Shown here: in pieces, positions 58,701-64,000 of the stretch
Position numbering within the stretch: position 1 is the first letter of the stretch
Layout: each line of letters begins with the position of its first letter
NCBI RefSeq assembly: GCF_000237925.1
Contig: NC_031502.1
Span: forward strand, 17,730,909-17,794,908
Reading direction: 5' to 3'
Length of the DNA stretch: 64,000 bases
From: Schistosoma mansoni
Lineage: Eukaryota > Platyhelminthes > Trematoda > Strigeidida > Schistosomatidae
Notes under the pieces: generated by a model
What the model was told of the DNA's origin: nothing
Databases searched by the model: none
Seen by the model: only the letters and a program-made list of their open reading frames with translations
Translations under genes and position numbers: made by a program

Positions 58701-61700
58701 GTTTCCATGTCTTCATTAATGTTTTTGATGTGACGTATTCGCATCGAATGGTGACGTTTCAAATCAATGGAACTCAAATTTATTGCCTTTTACACCAGAA
58801 TATGGTGACGTCAGCTTACAATGTGTTTTTGAAAAACTGAGTAGAATGTAGTTGAGACTTTTTCAAGCTATTGAAACAATGACGATGTTGATTAGTTTTT
58901 GTTTGTTATATCTCATATGTAGACTTTAAATGTATATAGAGCCACTATTTATTACGAGGTATTTTTAATATAAAGTTATGTGACATAACTCTTTATGTAG
59001 GTTAGTGACAGTGAGATTTTAAAGATCATACAACCAGAATCAAGTGGTAAGTAATTTCGTCAAAGTTCATTTTTGCATTTAAAAGATGTAGACGTATTCA
59101 CTGTGAGATCCTCTAGGATTGAAGCATGAATCATCATACATTTATGTGGTTCGTTGTTCTACTAGGATCTCAATGTCTTATTAGCTAATCTGTTCATATT
59201 GTCTGGTCTATTGAGAGATTGTGACTTTACTTTATATGACAAAATATAGGTTAAGAAAATAAAAAAATACGAGGTTAACTGATACTGAGGATAATATTTA
59301 TTGTTCCAGGTAAGATCTACTGTTCCTTGATTATGTTCGCCTAAAAAATGTAATCTAACATTATTCATTTAGGTTAGAGATCTGATTTGAGGTCGTGTCA
59401 CGAAATTTAATAAATCGAAATGAGGCCTGATTGATGGCCAGCAATGGTCCCACTTTAATAGTATCCTTGATAAGTGCAAAATGTCTCCATCACATATAAC
59501 GGGCTGAATTTATGAAGCGGTCAAAAGTCGACTAATTCAGTATCATCAATGATTAAGGTTGTGAAGTGTAAATGAAACTACCCTAGAAGTATGATATATT
59601 CACAGATTACTGAGTAAGCAGGTTTACTCGCTTTTGAAAGTGAAACAAAAATTTGTTAGCATTTGCCCTACATTTCCTTGTCGTGTTTCGGAATTCAAAT
59701 GTTTTACATATGCATCAAAATTTACAGCGATATTAATTTACGAAGAATAGTAACTCTACCAATGAAATTCGTTAACTTACTTTATAACAGGTGGAAATTC
59801 ATGCTAAGCAACAAAGAAAATTTATAAAATTGTCAGTTACATTGATTGAGGTTGTTTTTATTGTTACATATTACAAAATGACGGAATGAGAATGTATAAT
59901 TAACAGAAAATGTCATTAATATCTCTTGTGAGATTAACATGATACTTTTATTTACTTAATAAAGGGTAACTCAAATAATGAGAAATCTTGGTTTGATTGC
60001 ACTTTATGTTTCATAATTATCCTGTCCACATTGTTACGCTTTAAGTCACTATCGTAAGATATTGTTCATGTTTATAATAAGGAAGAGACGAAGTTAATTC
60101 ACGCCTTAAAGGTATTTTAGAAACTGCCTCTTTCACAGAATATAACCATTTTTGTTTAACGATATTTTTGAACCTGCATTCTAATCCTGTGGAAATTTCA
60201 CATTTTTTTGTGATTAAAGGACTAAACAACGTCTTAGAAATTAAGCCCATTTATCTAATGAGTAATGTAGTAAGTCTTAATTCCGTATATAATTAAACTG
60301 TCACTAAATCTATTAAAGCTTAGTCTGGTACTATGATTTTTTCGACGCGAAAGCCGTATTTACTGTTGGCTAAATCAGACTGGTGCAAGTTACAGTTTTA
60401 TTCACCGTAGTTCGTTATAACTGAAAATTTACTACTTACTACATTTCTGTAAAATGAATTCAATGGGAATTTAATTGAAATTCATCTATAACCTGAGATC
60501 TGTTTTAATGAGTAGTCAAAACATCAACCAATTATAGCTTATAGCTTGGTTTACAGTCTCTGTAGACTACAATCCTATTGTTCTGTCAACTGAATTACAA
60601 GATGCAACTAATTCTCATGTGATTTGTTGTTTGTGCAAAATCTTTGTTGCTTGACATTTCTTAAAAATAAATTGAGATATCCAAAGCTGACAAAGTTTGT
60701 TTGATGCATATAAATAAGAAATTTATATTTAGCTATTTTAACTTACTGACTTATCCGAACCCTTGAGGTCGTGATCCACCTTCTTAAATGAAGAAAATAA
60801 AGACTGATGTCAAATTCAACTAATAAAATGACATTAAGAGTATAAATCAAAAACTGAATAACCTCAGTTACAACAGCAAATCATTTTTCACAAACTAGGA
60901 TACCTGTTTGTCTTAGGATTTCTACTAAGCACAGACATGTATGATACATTAAAAACGATTATTCTTATAAACCTTTGAATGGATAACAGAAACCATTGTA
61001 GATGTTTATAGCATTACGATAAGTTTTTTCCAACCAACTGTTCAAAATAACCAGCCAAGTATCATAATAGTCCAGCATGTAAAATATAATATTATAATTA
61101 CTGTACTGCTAATATCAGTTCAAGGTAAAAAGGTTGTTTAATATCTCTACATCATCCTTTAATTAATGTCTTCTTACCTTTTGTTTATCTCTCATCAGAT
61201 ATAACCCAGTTAACTGGATAACTAACAAAACACCACCAATAAGTAGAAACACAGAAGGAACACGATTAATTAAATCAGCATCTTCAAATCGCCTGTTGAA
61301 TGAAGACCAAAAAGCATATTGATTGTTACAAAGTGATGCTTTAACTAATTATAGTGAATGTCACAGTCTAAAATAATTGAAAGAATATCCATATCATAGA
61401 ATAAGTTATAATTAATGTGAGTTATAAATAGTGCATAACTCCTTTTGCGATAGTTACTTGTATAGAACATCAAATCTCACAATTAACTAGATTAGTGAGC
61501 AGATATGAATCAGTAAATTAATAATAACATAGTGAAATAACTCTATGTCCCACTTCAACAAACAGTTAAAAAATTAAGATATCCTTTTAATATGAACTCG
61601 GAGAAACTTCTGATTGGTCAGATCAAACTAGAAAAAATGTAGATTACCAATTTAAAGAAGTGTATTTTTGTACAGTCTCCATAACTTTAGTAATCGGAAC

Positions 61701-62434
61701 CGTGAACTTAAAGGGAAAGACATTAGCATTTTTTCATTTATCTAAAACTGAATTCGTTTGAATTACACTGTCAATGACCAACTGGAGCTCAAACAATGAT
61801 CATACAAAATTAATCTTTAATAACTTCACAAATTCTGGCATAAATAGTCGGCATTGATTTGATAAGATGCTTCTTAGTCAGATGACTTTTATTCATGAAA
61901 GTGCAATAGTATGTTCGGTAGTAGAAGTAATATTAGTAGTGGTGGTGACAGTAGATGTCTTATTCTTAGTATTTCGTCGTACACATCGTCACGGTACGTG
62001 ATAAATTTATGAGTGTTATTCAATGTTATGGAAGTTATTTTAGTGTAATAGCGTTTTTGGAATCGTACCTTATGGAAATTAGGTCTGTCCGTTGTTACTT
62101 ATTTGAATCGATGTAACTTAAAAATTTATGAGAGATCTCGAAAGAAGCTAAACTATTTCAAGTGATCTGAGCCTATCTTTGGTAAATGGTGACATTGTCC
62201 TTCTAGAATGCTTGAGCAGCTGAGATGAATATTTATTTTTCAGAAGTGAGGATGTTCACTATTTTTCAATTAAATAGTCAGCCTATTAAATACATTCACT
62301 GACTTTGTTTTGTCATCTATTTTGATATTATTTGGATTAATGTATATTGTTTGAATCGGTGTAAAGATAATGGGACCAGCCCCAAAGCCACCAACAATTA
62401 GGCCAACAATTAAACCTCGATGATTTTGAAACCA
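49564..62434 (-). CDS. Major facilitator superfamily transporter (oxalate/formate-antiporter-like), partial multi-exon gene
   Basis: Integral membrane transporter of the 12-TM MFS fold; substrate unknown. Minus-strand exons in order: about 62295-62434 (TM4 region), 61178-61292 (TM6), 60747-60782 (possible 12-codon loop exon), 56752-56842 (TM7), 55062-55184 (TM8), 49564-49785 (TM9-10). Diagnostic pieces: '[20 protein letters not shown]', '[20 protein letters not shown]', '[15 protein letters not shown]' (the N-x-x-G-R-x-x-W-G-x-x-S-D-R motif of the OFA group) and '[20 protein letters not shown]'. 'TLFK' joins 'LFGKTH' in phase. The N-terminal exons (TM1-3), part of the central loop and TM11-12 were not found. 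The 5.3 kb intron between TM8 and TM9 holds an RTE LINE. The 3' boundary of the first exon is unclear. Family assignment good; gene model incomplete. Confidence 0.75.
50668..50855. repeat. Minisatellite, three units of about 58-67 bp
   Basis: Units start at 50668, 50735 and 50793 with 'attgagc.gtact'. Each ends 'ggtgtctgg.t.tcctg.gaa'. They are diverged and lie in the transporter intron. Confidence 0.8.
50856..51239. other. Intronic DNA between minisatellite and LINE
   Basis: Nothing recognised. Confidence 0.4.
51424..51790 (+). pseudogene. Endonuclease C-terminal fragment, family B LINE
   Basis: Reads '[18 protein letters not shown]' across a frame that includes '[20 protein letters not shown]'. 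Q-I-D-H-I-x-I and S-D-Y-H (usual S-D-H-H) are the C-terminal endonuclease motifs. An in-frame stop occurs near 51464. Confidence 0.7.
52308..52649 (+). pseudogene. RT fingers/palm fragment, family B LINE
   Basis: Reads '[20 protein letters not shown]', '[11 protein letters not shown]' and '[18 protein letters not shown]' (motif A, with the usual V changed to P), then 'IRNSYDGRH'. The preceding block, with the A-G-P-D motif expected at about 52200-52310, is deleted: the linker 'IEAAHTAI' jumps to 'LSKCKNYR'. Confidence 0.75.
52683..53075 (+). pseudogene. RT thumb (first copy) fused after a palm deletion, family B LINE
   Basis: '[17 protein letters not shown]' (block 4) passes directly to '[18 protein letters not shown]', skipping motif C. 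The thumb follows: 'GLNIHK'-type '[15 protein letters not shown]', '[18 protein letters not shown]' and 'VRIFNTNVR'. The second copy at 54.05 kb retains what is missing here. Confidence 0.7.
53080..53312 (+). pseudogene. Repeated RT palm fragment, family B LINE
   Basis: After the thumb the sequence returns to an earlier part of RT: '[20 protein letters not shown]', '[20 protein letters not shown]' and 'MKTSTYQ'. This duplicates the stretch seen at 52590-52730 and ends at about 53312, where unrelated DNA is inserted. Confidence 0.7.
53313..53925. mobile_element. Segment inserted into the family B LINE
   Basis: 613 bp of unrelated sequence splits two parts of the LINE that overlap at 'acggcttg.atg'. 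It contains 'gtaccagacgcaagctgact' and 'gattgac' (53535-53560), reminiscent of the TGAC-type tail of family A, then AT-rich DNA. Origin not determined. Confidence 0.4.
53930..54380 (+). pseudogene. RT motif C and thumb (second copy), family B LINE
   Basis: '[20 protein letters not shown]' carries motif C (F-A-D-D) intact. A stop follows at 'HTNK', then '[20 protein letters not shown]', '[20 protein letters not shown]' and '[11 protein letters not shown]'. C-terminal remnants continue out of frame to about 54740. Confidence 0.75.
55062..55184 (-). CDS. MFS transporter exon, TM8
   Basis: 123 nt, phase 0 to 0, acceptor 'caatttttcag', donor 'gtaaat'. Encodes '[20 protein letters not shown]' then '[20 protein letters not shown]' and K. 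This is the most diagnostic exon of the gene, with the R-x-x-W-G-x-x-S-D-R loop between TM8 and TM9. Confidence 0.85.
55185..56751. other. Transporter intron
   Basis: AT-rich. No element or exon was recognised. Confidence 0.5.
56752..56842 (-). CDS. MFS transporter exon, TM7
   Basis: Between acceptor 'gacaaagttcag' and a weak donor 'gttaga'. Encodes '[17 protein letters not shown]' and '[18 protein letters not shown]'. The L-x-x-x-E-F-Y-x-L-W start is typical of the second half of the family. It needs one nucleotide from an upstream exon not identified. Confidence 0.7.
56843..60746. other. Presumed transporter introns, central-loop exon(s) not found
   Basis: The phase difference between the 60.75 kb mini-exon (phase 0) and the TM7 exon (needs one nucleotide) implies at least one more exon here. 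A minus-strand frame at 60041-60250 is one weak candidate. Confidence 0.35.
60747..60782 (-). CDS. Possible 36 nt micro-exon of the MFS transporter
   Basis: Exactly 12 codons, '[12 protein letters not shown]', between 'cttcatttaag' and 'gtaagt', phase 0 on both sides, directly following the TM6 exon (phase 0 end). It would lie in the hydrophilic central loop. Composition and phase fit, but the exon is very short. Confidence 0.45.
61178..61292 (-). CDS. MFS transporter exon, TM6
   Basis: 115 nt. Acceptor 'cttcattcaacag', donor 'gtaag'. Encodes '[20 protein letters not shown]' then '[18 protein letters not shown]'. The 'D-x-x-L-x-x-R-V-P' before a TM span is characteristic of the group. Confidence 0.8.
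61293..62294. other. Transporter intron
   Basis: AT-rich. Nothing recognised. Confidence 0.45.
62295..62434 (-). CDS. MFS transporter exon, TM4 region
   Basis: Acceptor 'tctatccaatag'. Encodes '[20 protein letters not shown]', '[16 protein letters not shown]' and a polar tail. The R-G-L-x-x-G-x-x-x-G-G-F-G-x-G core is the fourth transmembrane segment of oxalate/formate-type MFS proteins. The donor is unresolved: no GT in the right phase joins it to the TM6 exon, so either a GC donor or an undetected exon is involved. Confidence 0.75.
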
Positions 62435-62791
62435 CTATTGGATAGAAGAAAGATAAAGTATCAGAAGTATTTCTTACTGATGAGAAAAAAGGAATACAGC
62501 TGATGAAAAGGAGAACGAAATACATATACATATTTTTTTAAACTTGATAACTGATGTCACTGTAATCAATCAAACTTGAGCACCTAAATACAAAAATTTA
62601 TTAATACTTATCGACTGTCTGTGCACTTAGGCATTTTTTGTTATAAAATGAAATATTCATCTCGTGGTTTCCGCAGTTCTTAATAAAAAGTGATAGTGAC
62701 TGAGATATTATTTAAGAAGATCACTCGAAATATTTTCCACTGTTATCTCAAATCAGAATAACATTTCATTTTAACAGTAATATTTTTATAA

Positions 62792-63035
62792 GCAGAGATA
62801 GATAGTGGCTATCATCAACTCTAAGATCTAGGTACATCCAACTGACGTGTCTCAAGTAGGATGAAACGCTGGTCCTTGGTTCCACTGGTAGTAGCCGTCC
62901 ATCTCTGCTCATAATGCTTGTGACCCAATGGCAATATTGAGGCAATCCGGACAGGACGCATATATGCCAATAAGATACTAATCAATTGCAGTCCAGGACA
63001 TCAATAAGAAGATCCAAACAACATAATACATCCGT
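62792..63035 (+). mobile_element. SM-alpha-like SINE with decayed hammerhead
   Basis: Starts with 'gcagagatagatagtggcta' (62792-62811), which can pair with 'tagccgtccatctctgc' (62892-62908) as a long outer stem. Between them lies a hammerhead-like core: CTGACGT (62842-62848), a weak stem II (gtct/ggat), GAAA (62863-62866) and a GTC cleavage triplet (62872-62874). The 3' body to 63035 matches the SINE at 47.8-47.96 kb. In the core the second conserved A of CUGANGA is T and the inner stem I pairs are lost, so cleavage is unlikely. Confidence 0.7.
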
Positions 63036-63760
63036 ATAAAATAGATTAATAGCAATAAATTTTTGATAACTAAAGAAGTTAATACGGACAAAAAATGTTT
63101 ACGGTTAGCGTCAACAGTGGCTATTAACTTTATACAATGATAAATATTTAATTTTTTCATACTATACTTTAACTCGAAGAGTTATCTGTTTGTTATGACT
63201 TTTTCCCTGTTAATTATCACGTGGCAAAATAGCTAATCCAAATACCGATTTATATGGCCTTGTTCTTGTGTTAAACCAATGATACGTCGAAACAGCACGA
63301 AAAACCTTGTGTCAAATCCGAATCCCTATTGGTCCCTCTCTCCAAACCTTGCCCATTAAGTCCAGAAAACAATCTCAGCCTCCACTGTATGAATCGTATA
63401 TTTCAGACATACGTGGTTTATACAAGCAAAGCAGACTGCATCACGCCATGTAATGAAAAATAATAATTATGTAAGATCAAGCCAAAAATGCCTGTTAGTA
63501 TAAGAGACTATAATAAATTAGGAATAAGTTAGGATAATAAGTCGTATAACAGTAGCCAATAGGTAAAATGAAAGCTTAAGTTAACAAGCAGAAATGTGAT
63601 TTAACATCAACTATCTAAAGTGATTTTTAAAGAAATTTCTTATTTTCATACAAGGAAAGCATTCTCTAATTTTGATAAGTGCTAATGTATCTAGATGTTT
63701 AACTAATTCAGTTAAACAAGTTAATTAACACTTCTTCAATTGAAGTTGGACATTAACATC
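63036..63760. other. Unassigned DNA with a GC-richer patch
   Basis: 63.29-63.44 kb ('ggtccctctctccaaacctt', 'aagcaaagcagactgcatca') has the composition of mobile-element 3' UTRs, but no second copy is in the window. Confidence 0.3.
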
Positions 63761-63960
63761 GTTGGATGCCAGCTCAGTGGTCTATCGGTTAAGGGCTTCG
63801 GCTCGAGACTGGTAGGTCCTGGGTTCGAATCTCGCTCGCGAGAGCGGATTCGTGGATGCGCACTGCTGAGGAGTCCCATAATAGGACGAAACGGCCGTCC
63901 AGTGCTTCCAGGTTTTCGATGGTGGTCTAGCTTCAATTGACTCATGATTTCAACTGTGAA
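63761..63960 (+). mobile_element. tRNA-headed SINE carrying an intact hammerhead
   Basis: The head (63761-63845) has Pol III box A 'AGCTCAGTGG' (63771-63780) and box B 'GGTTCGAATC' (63822-63831). A complete hammerhead ribozyme follows. The 3' part has no second copy here, so the end is approximate. The two opposite-strand open frames over this element ('RERDSNPGPTS' on the minus strand) are shadows of the tRNA-like sequence, not genes. It belongs to the general SM-alpha-type class but has a different body from the other two elements. Confidence 0.75.
63857..63908 (+). ncRNA. Hammerhead self-cleaving ribozyme
   Basis: All core elements are present: CTGAGGA (63866-63872), stem II GTCC/GGAC (63873-63876 with 63884-63887), GAAA (63888-63891), and GTC cleavage triplet (63897-63899; cut after 63899). 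Stem I GCACTG (63860-63865) pairs perfectly with CAGTGC (63900-63905). Stem III is the palindrome ACGGCCGT (63891-63898), which leaves no loop in a monomer; such elements are known to work as dimers. Confidence 0.85.
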
Positions 63961-64000
63961 AATACTAAATTCTCCACAAAACCTCCTCTGAACTTCTTCA

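Noticed and set aside
60041-60250. 69-codon minus-strand frame considered as the missing transporter loop exon
   Set aside because: No clear donor, and the peptide has no similarity to the rest of the transporter.
62463-62520. CTGATGA followed at a distance by GAAA
   Set aside because: The intervening bases cannot form stem II and no cleavage triplet with stem I pairing is present.
63736-63945. Opposite-strand open frames over the SINE, including 'RERDSNPGPTS'
   Set aside because: They are translations of a tRNA-like head and hammerhead, a well-known artefact. The ribozyme and Pol III boxes explain the sequence.

Overview
The window looks like a trematode genome, most likely a blood fluke (Schistosoma or a close relative). 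It is AT-rich, gene-poor and intron-rich. It is littered with decayed non-LTR retrotransposons of the schistosome endonuclease/reverse-transcriptase type and carries SM-alpha-like SINEs with hammerhead ribozymes. One gene has a run of 30-42 nt introns in its 5' half and kilobase introns in its 3' half, a pattern known from schistosomes. No rRNA, CRISPR, bacterial operon or canonical tRNA gene was seen. The species call is inference.

Layout. 1-4.1 kb: LINE family A (internally deleted, + strand) followed by a LINE family B fragment. 4.1-17.2 kb: mostly unassigned AT-rich DNA, with a 0.5 kb LINE family C derivative that keeps only the two ends (7.9-8.4 kb) and a 390 bp tandem duplication (10.1-10.9 kb). 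17.3-20.6 kb: a 3.3 kb family C LINE with broken frames. 21.46-21.75 kb: terminal exon of an EEPD1-like endonuclease/phosphatase-fold gene (+). 21.85-30.97 kb (-): a 21-exon gene encoding a synaptonemal complex protein 1 (SYCP1) homologue of about 1129 aa. I could close its reading frame exon by exon. A C2H2 zinc-finger gene (24.7-25.7 kb, +) sits in one of its introns. 31.5-33.3 kb: two LTR ends of one LTR-retrotransposon family in inverted orientation. 34.1-35.4 kb: a 5'-truncated family A LINE (-). 37.9-38.7 kb: two unidentified minus-strand open segments. 39.7-40.4 kb: family A relic. 40.95-41.39 kb: a single-exon gene resembling C7orf57 (+). 41.4-49.5 kb: mostly empty, with a family A tail and an SM-alpha-related SINE flanked by a 13 bp target-site duplication. 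49.6-62.4 kb (-): scattered exons of a major-facilitator transporter (oxalate/formate-antiporter-like), one of whose introns holds a rearranged family B (RTE) LINE and a minisatellite. 62.8-64 kb: two hammerhead/SINE elements, one with a decayed core and one with a complete, base-paired hammerhead.

The host genes are functionally unrelated: a meiotic chromosome-axis protein, a zinc-finger regulator, a nuclease-fold protein, a small uncharacterised protein and a transporter. The most notable features are the SYCP1 gene with its micro-introns, the intact hammerhead in a tRNA-headed SINE, the LINE derivative reduced to promoter plus 3' end, and the SINE with its target-site duplication.
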